This document shows positions 34,590-43,196 of a DNA stretch of 64,000 nt, in pieces. Within the stretch, counting starts at the first letter, position 1, and each line of letters starts with the position of its first letter. The notes below the pieces were generated by a model. It was not told the origin of the DNA. It did no database searches and worked only from the letters and a program-made list of their open reading frames with translations. The DNA is from Streptomyces composti (lineage in GTDB: Bacteria > Actinomycetota > Actinomycetes > Streptomycetales > Streptomycetaceae), in NCBI RefSeq assembly GCF_012034205.1, contig NZ_JAATEM010000022.1, positions 62,001 through 126,000 on the forward strand, in the 5' to 3' direction. The position numbers and the translations under genes were made by a program.

Positions 34590-35425
34590 ATGCCCCCGGC
34601 CCGTGCCCACCACCTCACCGGCACCCGCGGCACGCTGGCGGTCCGCGAGTGGTCCGGCGACCAGCGGTACCTGGCGCTGGTGGTGCACGGATACGGCGAG
34701 CACACCGGCCGGTACGCGCCGCTCGCCGAGGTCCTGCTCCGGCACGGCGCCCTGGTCACCGGGCCCGATCACATGGGCACGGCGAGTCGGCGGGCGAGCG
34801 GGTGCTGATCGAGGACTTCGAGGAGGTGGTCACCGATGTGCACGCCGTCGCCCGGCGGCTGCGCGAGGAGCACCCCGGTCTGCCGCTGGTGGTGATCGGG
34901 CACTCCATGGGCGGGCTGATCGCGGCCCGGTACGCCCAGCGGTACGGCGAGTCGCTCGCCGCCCTGGTGCTCTCGGCGCCGGTGATCGGCGACTGGGAGC
35001 TGCCGCGCCGGCTGCTCGCCCTGGACGAGATCCCTCGCACGCCGGTCAGCCCGGCGGCGCTCTCCCGCGACCGGGCGGTCGGCGCGGCGTACGCGGCCGA
35101 CCCGCTGGTCTGGCACGGCCCGATGAAGCGCCCGACGGTCGAGGCGTTCGCCCACACCCTGGACACCGCGGCCGAGGAGGGCGCCACGGGCCCGCTCCCG
35201 CTGCTCTGGCTGCACGACGACGACCGGCTGGTGCCGCTGCCCGGCAGCCGCGTCGGCGTGGAGCGGCTGAGCGGCGGCCGGCACACCGAGCGGGTGTTCC
35301 CCGGCGCCCGGCACGAGGTCTTCAACGAGACCTGCAAGGCGGAGGCGTTCGAGACGCTGACGCGCTTCCTGGACGGCGTTCTCGCAGGCCGGGCCGCTGC
35401 CACGCGCCCGCCGTCCGGTTTGTGA
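34590..35425 (+). pseudogene. Alpha/beta hydrolase (monoglyceride lipase-like), frameshifted
   Basis: The ATG at 34590 with GGAGGAACC upstream reads 63 codons ending in VTGPDHMG, then hits a stop at 34806-34808 in frame. From 34779 the next frame continues without loss as HGESAGERVLIEDFEEVVTD. One missing C between 34778 and 34779 (GGC-AC for GGC-CAC) explains the break exactly and would restore HMGHGES. The restored protein has about 278 residues with nucleophile GHSMGG (Ser about 106), Asp in WLHDDDRLVP and His in PGARHEVFNE, and matches the Hydrolase_4/monoglyceride lipase family. This may be a true mutation or a sequencing error at a GC-rich spot. Confidence 0.85.
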
Positions 35426-35481
35426 CCGCCGGTTGGGGGCACCCGCACTGCCCGGACCGACGAGTCGAGGAGCACTGACTG

Positions 35482-35964
35482 ATGACTGTTGTGCGCAGCA
35501 CCCTGCCCGAGGAAGCCCGCCGGGTCTCCTGCGAGGCGCTCCAGGACACCCTGGTGGATCTTCTCGGTCTGTCGCTGATCGGCAAGCAGGCGCACTGGAA
35601 CGTGGTGGGCCCGCGGTTCCGCTCGATCCACTTCCAGCTGGACGAGGTCGTCACCGCCGCGCGCACCCATGCCGACGCGGTGGCGGAGCGGGCCGCCACG
35701 CTGGGCGTGCCGCCGGACGGCCGCCCGGGGACCGTGGCCAAGGTGTTCTCGCTGCCCGCGCCCGACGAGGGCTGGCTGCGCGACACCGAGGCCGTGCGGG
35801 TGATGACGGACGCCCTCGGCACGGCCATAGCCCGCCTGCGCGAGCGCGTCGACGCCACCGAGAAGGCCGACCTCGTCACCCAGGACCTGCTGATCTCCGT
35901 CACCGCCGATCTGGAGAAGCAGCGGTGGATGTTCGAGGCGGAGAACGGCCCGGACGGGACCTGA
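35482..35964 (+). CDS. Dps-family DNA-binding/iron-storage protein
   Basis: 160 residues. The ferroxidase motif KQAHWNVVGPRF...SIHFQLDE has H38, H50 and D54. The four-helix-bundle pattern and length fit Dps proteins, which oxidise and store iron and protect DNA in the nucleoid. The N-terminal tail is short and weakly charged, so DNA binding may be weak. No HTH regulator flanks it. Confidence 0.93.
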   Translation: MTVVRSTLPEEARRVSCEALQDTLVDLLGLSLIGKQAHWNVVGPRFRSIHFQLDEVVTAARTHADAVAERAATLGVPPDGRPGTVAKVFSLPAPDEGWLRDTEAVRVMTDALGTAIARLRERVDATEKADLVTQDLLISVTADLEKQRWMFEAENGPDGT

Positions 35965-36014
35965 CCGGGGCGGTGCACAGGCACGACGCGGCAACCGCAC
36001 GGAAAGGACCCCCG

Positions 36015-36344
36015 ATGGCCGACGCCTTCGAACTCGACGCGCTGTGGGAAGAGTTCCATCGCGTGGTGAACATGACCTCCACGGAGCTCGCGGCCCGGCT
36101 GCAGGTGTCCGAGGCCGGCGGGCACGCCGAGGCGCCGCCGCCGGAGGACGAGGCCACCGGGCTGCGCGTCCTGGCCGTCCTGCAGAAGCGGCGCACCGAC
36201 CTCACCGAGGACGACGCCGGGGTGATGTGGGAGGTCGTGGACGCCGTGGACGCCCAGCGCGGCCCCGGGCACGGGCCGGCCGCCGAGGACCCGGCCCGCC
36301 GGCGCCGTCTGATGGCACTCGGCCACGACCCGCTGCGCGCGTGA
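36015..36344 (+). CDS. DUF3140-family small protein
   Basis: 109 residues, helical and acidic. The family landmarks are ELDALWEEFHRVVNMTSTEL at the start, LAVLQKRRTDLTEDDAGVMWE in the middle and RRRRLMALGHDPLRA at the end. Often annotated as a DNA-binding protein, but without direct proof. The ATG at 36015 follows GGAAAGGACC. Its 3' end is partly duplicated just downstream. Confidence 0.85.
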   Translation: MADAFELDALWEEFHRVVNMTSTELAARLQVSEAGGHAEAPPPEDEATGLRVLAVLQKRRTDLTEDDAGVMWEVVDAVDAQRGPGHGPAAEDPARRRRLMALGHDPLRA

Positions 36345-36390
36345 CCAGGAGCGTGACCAGGAGCGGCCACGACCCGCTGCGGGCGTGACC
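36321..36390. repeat. Tandem duplication at the 3' end of the DUF3140 gene
   Basis: The 26-nt segment 36321-36346, coding for the last codons and stop (GHDPLRA), recurs at 36365-36390 with one change (period 44). The linker itself contains two copies of GTGACCAGGAGC. The second copy is noncoding. It looks like a local slippage or unequal-recombination scar. Confidence 0.85.
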
Positions 36391-36563
36391 CCGAGCAGCC
36401 GGGGCGAGCGCGTCGTGCGGGCGCTCGTCCCGGCGCCGCCTCGGCCTCGTCGACCGAGCCCCGCCCCTCCCCCTCCCTCTCCGTTCCCGGGACAACGTGA
36501 TCACCGCGCGGCACAATGGCCGCAGGCCGGTCGCGGCCGTACGGGTGAGGGAGAGGAAGAGAC

Positions 36564-37391
36564 GTGAGTGAGAGCCACGCCCCCGAAAGCCACACCCCGC
36601 CGAGCGGGTCGGCCAGGCTGAACACCGGTGTGGCGCACAACGCGCGCGTGTGGAACTACTGGATCGGCGGCAAGGACAACTACGAGGTCGACCAGAAGGT
36701 CGGCGACCACGTCGCCTCGATCAACCCGATCATCCGGGACATCGCCCGAGCGGACCGGGAGTTCCTGGGCCGGGCCGTGACCTGTCTGGCCGCGGAGCGC
36801 GGAGTGCGGCAGTTCCTCGACATCGGCACCGGGCTGCCCACCGCGGACAACACCCATGAGATCGCCCAGCGGATCGCCCCCGACGCCCGGATCGTCTACG
36901 TCGACAACGACCCGATCGTGCTGACCCACGCCCGCACCCTGCTCACCGGCACGAGGGACGGCGCCACCGACTACATCGACGCCGATGTGCACGACCCCGA
37001 CACGATCCTGAGCCGTGCCGCGCACACCCTGGACCTCGACCGCCCGGTCGCGGTGATGATGCTGGGCATCCTCAACTTCGTCCTCGACACCGCCGAGGCC
37101 CGCGGGATCGTGCGCCGGGTCATGGCCGCGCTGCCCTCCGGCAGCTTCCTGGTGCTCACCCACCCGACCTTCGATCCCGAGGTCGGCGGTGAACTCCAGG
37201 TCCCCGCCATGGAGTTCTGGAACAAGAACGCCACTCCCCCGATCACCGCCCGCAGCGGTACCGAGATCGCCGCCTTCTTCGAGGGCCTGGAGCTGGTGGA
37301 GCCGGGCCTGGTGTCCTGCTCCCGCTGGCGCGCCGCCTCCGACTCGGCCGTCGTGGTACCGCAGTACGGGGCGGTGGGCGTGAAACCCTGA
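36564..37391 (+). CDS. SAM-dependent methyltransferase, DUF574 family
   Basis: 275 residues from a GTG at 36564 (GAGAGGAAGAG upstream). Family start NARVWNYWIGGKDNYEVDQ, SAM site FLDIGTGLPTADNTHE and IVYVDNDPIVLTHARTLL. DUF574 methyltransferases are abundant in Streptomyces, often scattered and of unknown substrate. No biosynthetic partner is adjacent. Confidence 0.92.
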   Translation: MSESHAPESHTPPSGSARLNTGVAHNARVWNYWIGGKDNYEVDQKVGDHVASINPIIRDIARADREFLGRAVTCLAAERGVRQFLDIGTGLPTADNTHEIAQRIAPDARIVYVDNDPIVLTHARTLLTGTRDGATDYIDADVHDPDTILSRAAHTLDLDRPVAVMMLGILNFVLDTAEARGIVRRVMAALPSGSFLVLTHPTFDPEVGGELQVPAMEFWNKNATPPITARSGTEIAAFFEGLELVEPGLVSCSRWRAASDSAVVVPQYGAVGVKP

Positions 37392-37487
37392 CCCGGTCCG
37401 GCCGGGTCCGCGCCCCGCACCGCCGGCCCGCACCGGCCGGCGGCCGGGTGTACGACCGGCTTCACCGCAGTCCCGCACCGTCGAAAG

Positions 37488-37493
37488 TATGAT
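37488..37493 (+). promoter_or_regulatory. -10 box of a leaderless gene
   Basis: TATGAT, 5 of 6 to the consensus, ends 6 nt before the ATG at 37500. No ribosome site is present, so translation is likely from the mRNA 5' end. Confidence 0.65.
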
Positions 37494-37499
37494 CAAGCA

Positions 37500-38036
37500 A
37501 TGTCTGACATGACCGAGACCACGCCCGGCTGGCTGACCTCCGACGAGCTGGAGTCGGCCCGCGCCCGCATGCCGATCCTGTACGTCGAGGCCGTTCCGGT
37601 GCGGGTGGACGACAGCGGCGAAGTCACCAGCGTCGGGCTGCTGCTGCGCATCGGACCCGACGGAACGGTCAGCCGGACACTGGTCTCCGGCCGCGTCCTG
37701 CACCACGAGCGGGTGCGCGACGCCCTGCTGCGGCACCTGGAGAAGGACCTGGGCCCGGTGGCGCTGCCCCGCGTTCCGCCCTCGCTGCAGCCGTTCACCA
37801 TCGCGGAGTACTTCCCCACCCTCGGCGTCACCCCGTTCCACGACCCGCGCCAGCACGCGGTGTCGCTGGCCTACATCGTGCCGGTGACGGGCGACTGCCG
37901 GCCCCGGCAGGACGCGCTGGACCTGGTGTGGTTCAGCCCGCAGGAGGCCGTGTCCGAGGCGGTGCAGAGCGAGATGCCGGGCGGGCACGGGGTGCTGCTG
38001 AAGCAGGCACTGGCGCACGCGGGCTGCGTGATCTGA
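37500..38036 (+). CDS. DUF4916 (Nudix-like) protein
   Basis: 178 residues. Family segments: GWLTSDELESARARMPILYV, TSVGLLLRIGPDGTVSRTLVSGR in part, IAEYFPTLGVTPFHDPRQHA and ALDLVWFSPQEAVSEAV. The Nudix box is degenerate: RVLHHERVRDALLRHLEKDLG replaces the REUxEE core, so hydrolase activity is doubtful. Probably leaderless. Confidence 0.88.
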   Translation: MSDMTETTPGWLTSDELESARARMPILYVEAVPVRVDDSGEVTSVGLLLRIGPDGTVSRTLVSGRVLHHERVRDALLRHLEKDLGPVALPRVPPSLQPFTIAEYFPTLGVTPFHDPRQHAVSLAYIVPVTGDCRPRQDALDLVWFSPQEAVSEAVQSEMPGGHGVLLKQALAHAGCVI

Positions 38037-38092
38037 CCGCGGTCCGCGCCCGGCTCGGGTCACCGTCCGGCCGGGCGGACTCGCGCGCCGGC

Positions 38093-39280
38093 TCAGCTCC
38101 CGGTCTTCTCCGGGTGCGTGAGGTTGGTGCCGGTGGCCGGGTCGAAGACATGCGCCTTGCCCATGTCCACCCGCAGCTCGATCGGCGCGCCCTCGCGGGC
38201 CCGGGTGGCGGCGTTGAGCCGCGCCACGACCTGCTGTGCTCCGCCGGCGCCGGTGTCGCGGGCGCCCGAGTCGGTGGCCAGCTCCTCCAGTTCGGCGGTG
38301 CTCACCGGGCCGCCCTCGGCGCTGAAGTAGACGTACGCGTCCGAGCCGAGGGACTCCAGCACGTCCACGCCGGCGGTGATGGTGGGGCCGCCGGTGTCCG
38401 CGGCGAGGGCGGCGTCCTCGAAGGCCTCGGGACGCAGCCCCAGGATCACCTCGCGCGGCGCCTTCTGCCGCTCCAGGGCCTGCCGCGCGGCGTCCGGCAG
38501 CGGGAACTCGCCGATCGGAGTGCGCAGCCGGCCCGCCTCCAGGGTGGCGTTCAGGAAGTTCATGGCCGGGGAGCCGATGAAGCCGGCCACGAACAGGTTG
38601 CGCGGGTGGTCGTAGAGCTCGGCGGGGGAGCCGACCTGCTGGACCACGCCCTGCCGCATCACGACGACCCGGTCACCGAGGGTCATCGCCTCGGTCTGGT
38701 CGTGGGTGACGTACACGGTGGTGGTGCCGAGCCGCCGCTGCAGCCGGGAGATCTGGGTGCGCATCTGCACCCGCAGCTTGGCGTCCAGGTTGGACAGCGG
38801 CTCGTCCATCAGGAACGCCTTGGGGTCGCGCACGATGGCCCGGCCCATGGCGACGCGCTGGCGCTGGCCGCCGGACAGGTTGGACGGCTTGCGGTCCAGG
38901 AAGTCGGTGAGGTCGAGGATCCGCGCGGCCTCCTCCACCTTGGCGTCGATGGTCGCCTTGTCGACCTTGGCCAGGCGCAGCGGGAAGCCCATGTTCTCCC
39001 GCACGCTCATGTGCGGGTACAGGGCGTAGCTCTGGAACACCATGGCCACGTCGCGCTCCTTGGGCGGGAGGTCGTTGACGACCCGGCCGCCGATGCGCAG
39101 CGTGCCCTCGGTGATGTCCTCGAGTCCGGCGATCATGTTGAGGGTGGTGGACTTGCCGCAGCCGGACGGGCCGACCAGGATCACGAACTCGCCGTCGGCG
39201 ATGTCCAGGTCCACGCCCTGCACGGCGAGGGACCCGTCGGGGTAACGCTTGCTGACTCCCTCGAGGACGATCTCGGCCAT
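38093..39280 (-). CDS. Sugar ABC importer ATPase, MsiK/UgpC type
   Basis: 395 residues. Walker A GPSGCGKST (37-45), signature LSGGQRQR (135-142), Walker B FLMDEPLSNLD and H-loop YVTHDQTEAM, followed by a TOBE/regulatory C-terminal domain (about 240-395). Subfamily CUT1 (maltose/oligosaccharide). It is the last gene of the leftward importer operon, giving this system a dedicated ATPase, whereas many Streptomyces CUT1 systems rely on the shared MsiK. Confidence 0.95.
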   Translation of the reverse strand: MAEIVLEGVSKRYPDGSLAVQGVDLDIADGEFVILVGPSGCGKSTTLNMIAGLEDITEGTLRIGGRVVNDLPPKERDVAMVFQSYALYPHMSVRENMGFPLRLAKVDKATIDAKVEEAARILDLTDFLDRKPSNLSGGQRQRVAMGRAIVRDPKAFLMDEPLSNLDAKLRVQMRTQISRLQRRLGTTTVYVTHDQTEAMTLGDRVVVMRQGVVQQVGSPAELYDHPRNLFVAGFIGSPAMNFLNATLEAGRLRTPIGEFPLPDAARQALERQKAPREVILGLRPEAFEDAALAADTGGPTITAGVDVLESLGSDAYVYFSAEGGPVSTAELEELATDSGARDTGAGGAQQVVARLNAATRAREGAPIELRVDMGKAHVFDPATGTNLTHPEKTGS

Positions 39281-39305
39281 GGGGGGCGCCTCCTTGCCTT
39301 CGGAC

Positions 39306-40139
39306 TCATCCCTTGACCGCGCCGGACGTGAGGCCGGCGACGATCCGCCGCTGGAAGAGCAGGACGAACACGATGATCGGGATGGTGATCACCACGGCGG
39401 CGGCGGCGATCGACCCGGTGGGCTGCTGGAACTGCGAGCTGCCGGTGAAGAACGCGATCGCGGCCGGCACCGTCCGGGCGGACTCGGTGGAGGTCAGCGA
39501 GATCGCGAAGAGGAAGTCGTTCCAGCAGAAGATGAACACGAGGATGGCGGTGGTGAACACGCCGGGCGCCGCGAGCGGCACGATGACCAGGCGGAACGCC
39601 TGAGCGGCGGTCGCCCCGTCGACCTTGGCCGCCTTCTCCAGGTCCCAGGGGATCTCCCGGAAGAACGCCGACAGCGTGTAGATCGCCAGCGGCAGCGAGA
39701 AGGTCATGTACGGGATGATCAGCCCGGGCCAGGTGTCGAAGATGCCGATGATGCGCTCGATGTTGAACAGCGGCGACACCAGGGAGATCGGCGGGAACAT
39801 CGCGATGAGCAGTGACATGCCGATCAGCAGCTGCTTGCCGGGGAACCTCAGCCGGGCGACCGCGTAGGCGGCCATGGTGCCGAGGACGACCGCGATCAGG
39901 GTGGCGATCAGGGCGATGCCGATGGAGTTGATCAGGGCGCGGGTGAACTCGGACGTCTCGAAGATGCCCTTGTAGTTCTCCAGGGTCCAGTCGGTGGGGA
40001 TGTAGCTGCCGTCGGTGAGGGTGCTGGGGTCCTTGAACGACAGCGCGGCGATCCACCACACCGGGAACAGGGCGTACAGCACCACGACGACATTGACGAT
40101 CGCCCATCGCGTGGCGTGGGTCTTGCCGACGGCGGCCAT
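39306..40139 (-). CDS. Sugar ABC importer permease, MalG-like
   Basis: 277 residues, six TM segments. The EAA loop is EIPWDLEKAAKVDGATAAQAFRL in part, the coupling helix that docks to the ATPase. The ATG at 40139 shares its A with the stop of the MalF-like gene (TGATG). Confidence 0.95.
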   Translation of the reverse strand: MAAVGKTHATRWAIVNVVVVLYALFPVWWIAALSFKDPSTLTDGSYIPTDWTLENYKGIFETSEFTRALINSIGIALIATLIAVVLGTMAAYAVARLRFPGKQLLIGMSLLIAMFPPISLVSPLFNIERIIGIFDTWPGLIIPYMTFSLPLAIYTLSAFFREIPWDLEKAAKVDGATAAQAFRLVIVPLAAPGVFTTAILVFIFCWNDFLFAISLTSTESARTVPAAIAFFTGSSQFQQPTGSIAAAAVVITIPIIVFVLLFQRRIVAGLTSGAVKG

Positions 40140-41047
40140 CAGCGCTTCACCTCCGCGCCGGGTGCGGCGGCGCCGAACAGCTTGACGAAGGTGAAGGCGA
40201 TGATCCCGACGCAGATGAAGATCAGGACCGAGATCGCCGACCCGATGCCGAGGTTCAGCGCGGTGAACAGGTTGTCGTAGCCGAGGATGGACACGGAGCC
40301 GGTGTCCTGGGCGCCCGCGGTGAGGATGTAGATGTTGTCGAAGATCCGGAAGGCGTCCAGGGTGCGGAAGAGCAGCGCCACGAGGATGGCCGGTTTCATC
40401 AGGGGCAGCATGATCCGGACGAATCGCTGCCAGGCGGTGGCGCCGTCGACCATCGCGGCCTTCAGCGTCTCGTCGGGGACGAGGGCCAGGCCGGCGAGCA
40501 GCAGCAGCGCCATGAAGGGGGTCGTCTTCCACACCTCGGCGAGGACGATCAGCCACAGGGCGGGCCACTGCTCGGTCAGCGGGGCGTCGCCCTCGGGCAG
40601 CAGCTCGGCGAGGTAGCCGAGGTCGGGTGTCCAGGCGTACTGCCAGGAGAACGCGGCGACCACGGTGACGATGCCGTACGGGATGAGGACGGCGGTGCGG
40701 ATGGTGCCCCGCCAGAAGAGGGTGCGGTGCATCACCAGCGCGAGGCCCATGCCGAGGACCAGTTCGATGGCGACGGACACGCCGGTGATGAACAGCGTGA
40801 CCCAGAAGGCGTCCCACCAGAACGGCGAGGACAGCACGGCCCCGTAGTTGTCCAGGCCCACGAACTCGGCCCGGCCGGGGAAGCGCAGGTCGTAGCGCTG
40901 GAGGGACAGGTAGACGGCGTATCCGATGGGGTAGGCGGTCACGGCGAGCATGACGATCACGGCCGGTGCACACAGCAGCCAGCCCAGGCGGCGCTCCTGC
41001 CGGGCACCCTCCGAGAGCGCATTGCCGCGCGGTGGGCGGTCGGTCAC
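40139..41047 (-). CDS. Sugar ABC importer permease, MalF-like
   Basis: 302 residues from a GTG at 41047 that overlaps the binding-protein stop (GTGA). About six TM segments start at GWLLCAPAVIVMLAVTAYPI. The EAA loop is PDETLKAAMVDGATAWQRF. Pairs with the MalG-like permease. Confidence 0.95.
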   Translation of the reverse strand: MTDRPPRGNALSEGARQERRLGWLLCAPAVIVMLAVTAYPIGYAVYLSLQRYDLRFPGRAEFVGLDNYGAVLSSPFWWDAFWVTLFITGVSVAIELVLGMGLALVMHRTLFWRGTIRTAVLIPYGIVTVVAAFSWQYAWTPDLGYLAELLPEGDAPLTEQWPALWLIVLAEVWKTTPFMALLLLAGLALVPDETLKAAMVDGATAWQRFVRIMLPLMKPAILVALLFRTLDAFRIFDNIYILTAGAQDTGSVSILGYDNLFTALNLGIGSAISVLIFICVGIIAFTFVKLFGAAAPGAEVKR

Positions 41048-42291
41048 GGGATCACACCCTCGGATCGCAGGGCCTTGTCGATCTGGTCCCGGATGGTGTC
41101 CACCGAGCTCTCCGGGTCGATCTCGGAGGGCGGGGAGAGCGTGTGCGAGACCGCGATCGACACGTTCTGGTAGGCGGGGGTCCGGGGGCGCACGCTCGCC
41201 GACTGCAGAGCGGCCAGCACCTCCCGGTGGAAGGGGTACTCCTTCTGGAACGCCGGCTCGTCGTACAGGGCGCGCAGGGTGGGCGGCAGGCCGCCCTCGA
41301 GCGCCGCGGTGAGCTGGTTCTCCCGGTTGCGCAGGCAGAGCGCGGCCTCGAAGGCGAGGTCGGGGTGGCGGGAGTAGGCGCTGACGGCGAGGTCGATCCC
41401 GCCGATGGTGGGCCGGGCGGGCCGGTCCTCGTCGACGCGCGGGTAGGGCGCCCAGGCGAAGTTCTTGAACAGCTGCGGGTTGTTCGCCTTCATCGAGGGA
41501 TAGACGAACGGGTAGTTGAGCTGGAACGCGGCCACTCCCGCCTCCATGGCGAGGCGGTTGGCGTCCTCCATCTGGTTGGGCAGCGAGGGGTCGGCGGCCG
41601 GGGACTTCGCCAGCTCCCGCATGATCGAGGCGGCCCGCACGGCCGGGGCGCCGAGCGAGGGCTCGGTGGCACTGGCGTTGAGGATGGAGCCGCCCGCGCT
41701 GTTGATCAGCGTGTTGAACCAGACGGTGAGGCCCTCGTACTGGGCTCCCTGGATCTCCACGTAGTGCGGCTTGCGCTGCCGGGCCAGCTCGCGGGCCTTG
41801 TCCAGCATCTCCGCCCAGGTCTTCGGCGGATCGGGCACCAGGTCCTTGCGGTACCACAGCAGCTGGGTGTTGGTGTTGTAGGGGACGGCGTACAGCTTGC
41901 CCTTCCAGGTGGCCGTCTGGATCGGCACCCGCAGGGTGCCCTCCATGGCCTGCCGCTTCATCTCACCGGTCCACTCGCGGATCCAGCCGGCCTCGGCGAA
42001 CTCGGCGGCCCAGGTGACGTCGAGACCGAGGATGTCCAGGGAGTCGTCCTCGGCGGCGAGGCGGCGGACCATCTGCTGGCGCTGGCCGTCGGCGGCGCGG
42101 GGCAGCTTGTTGTAGACGATGCGATAGCGGCCGCCGGAGGCCTGGCTGCACCGGTCGGCGGCCTTCTGCAGGGCGCCGGAGTCCTCGGGGAAGTTGTACC
42201 AGTTGATGGTGGGCCGGCCGCCGGAGTCCCCGTCGTCGCCGCAGGCCGCGAGCGTCCCGGCCAGCAGTGTCAGCGCGACGACCGCCCGCAT
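41044..42291 (-). CDS. Sugar-binding lipoprotein of CUT1 ABC importer
   Basis: 415 residues from the ATG at 42291 (AGGAGG upstream). Short lipoprotein signal RAVVALTLLAGTLAACGDDG, lipobox LAAC. Type II periplasmic-binding fold: INWYNFPEDSGALQKAADRC, YAVPYNTNTQLLWYRKDL and VAAFQLNYPFVYPSMK. Resembles trehalose/maltose-type binding proteins (LpqY/ThuE group). The sugar cannot be set from sequence. No glycosidase is nearby. Confidence 0.94.
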   Translation of the reverse strand: MRAVVALTLLAGTLAACGDDGDSGGRPTINWYNFPEDSGALQKAADRCSQASGGRYRIVYNKLPRAADGQRQQMVRRLAAEDDSLDILGLDVTWAAEFAEAGWIREWTGEMKRQAMEGTLRVPIQTATWKGKLYAVPYNTNTQLLWYRKDLVPDPPKTWAEMLDKARELARQRKPHYVEIQGAQYEGLTVWFNTLINSAGGSILNASATEPSLGAPAVRAASIMRELAKSPAADPSLPNQMEDANRLAMEAGVAAFQLNYPFVYPSMKANNPQLFKNFAWAPYPRVDEDRPARPTIGGIDLAVSAYSRHPDLAFEAALCLRNRENQLTAALEGGLPPTLRALYDEPAFQKEYPFHREVLAALQSASVRPRTPAYQNVSIAVSHTLSPPSEIDPESSVDTIRDQIDKALRSEGVIP

Positions 42292-42423
42292 CCGCCGCGC
42301 CCTCCTGGGGCGTCCGCACCTCGCGTGCACGCGCTCCACACCTCGCTTCCGGGACGGCGGCGCGGGTGTCGGACCCCGCGGTCTGCTTACTCGGCGAACG
42401 CTAAACAGGACATAGCGCGACAT

Positions 42424-42440
42424 CAAGGCCAAATGCCTTG
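42424..42440. promoter_or_regulatory. Inverted repeat upstream of the sugar importer operon
   Basis: CAAGGC-CAAAT-GCCTTG, 6-bp perfect arms, 133 nt upstream of the binding-protein start and 36 nt past the response-regulator stop. It could be a sugar repressor site or a weak terminator; it is too short to decide. Confidence 0.35.
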
Positions 42441-42475
42441 GATTCGCCCGAATGCACCTCGGGGCGAGGTTGGTG

Positions 42476-43180
42476 TCAGCCCGCGGAGCCTCCGGGCACC
42501 ACCAGGCCGGTCTCGTAGGCCACCACGACGGCCTGGGCTCGGCTGTCCAGGTCTAGTTTGGTCATGGTGCGGTTCAGATGGGTCTTGACCGTGGCCTCGC
42601 TGATGAAGAGCTGCTCGGCGATCTCGGTGTTGGACAGTCCGCGCGCGGTCAGCCGCAGCACCTCGCGCTCGCGTGCGGTGAGCGCCTCCAGGGAGGCCGG
42701 GGAGTCCGGCACCGGCTCCGCGCGCTGCACATAGGCCTCGATGAGCCGGCGGGTCACGCTCGGGGCGAACAGCATGTCGCCGCGCGCCACGGCGCTGACC
42801 GCCTCCAGCAGCCGTTCCGGCCCGGTGTCCTTCAGCAGGAAGCCGGACGCCCCGGCGCGCAGCGCGGCGTACACGTACTCGTCGAGGTCGAAGGTGGTGA
42901 GCACCAGCACTCGCGGCAGGCCGGATCCGTCCTGAGGGGTCCCGGTTCCGGGTCCCGCGGCGGCCTCGGCGAGGATGCGCTCGGTGGCGGCGATGCCGTC
43001 CATGCCCGGCATGCGGATGTCCATCAGCACGACGTCGGGCCGGGTCCGGGCGGCCAGGGTCACCGCCTCCGCACCGTCGGTGGCCTCCCCGACCACCTCC
43101 ACACCGGGTGCGGCGCGCAGCAGCGCGACCAGCCCCGCGCGGATCAGGTCCTGGTCGTCGACCACGAGCACCCTGATCAT
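42476..43180 (-). CDS. Two-component response regulator, NarL/LuxR type
   Basis: 234 residues. Receiver domain with acidic pair D8-D9, phospho-acceptor D54 (DVVLMDIRMPGMDG) and Lys in FLLKD. LuxR HTH at about 165-225 (LTAREREVLRLTARGLSNTE). It starts 16 nt after the sensor kinase stop, so the pair form one operon. Confidence 0.96.
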   Translation of the reverse strand: MIRVLVVDDQDLIRAGLVALLRAAPGVEVVGEATDGAEAVTLAARTRPDVVLMDIRMPGMDGIAATERILAEAAAGPGTGTPQDGSGLPRVLVLTTFDLDEYVYAALRAGASGFLLKDTGPERLLEAVSAVARGDMLFAPSVTRRLIEAYVQRAEPVPDSPASLEALTAREREVLRLTARGLSNTEIAEQLFISEATVKTHLNRTMTKLDLDSRAQAVVVAYETGLVVPGGSAG

Positions 43181-43196
43181 CCGCGTATCGAAGTCC

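Noticed and set aside
36321..36390. CRISPR-like or satellite repeat
   Set aside because: Only two copies with one mismatch, one of them the coding end of a gene. It is a local duplication. No CRISPR-like array was seen anywhere in the window.
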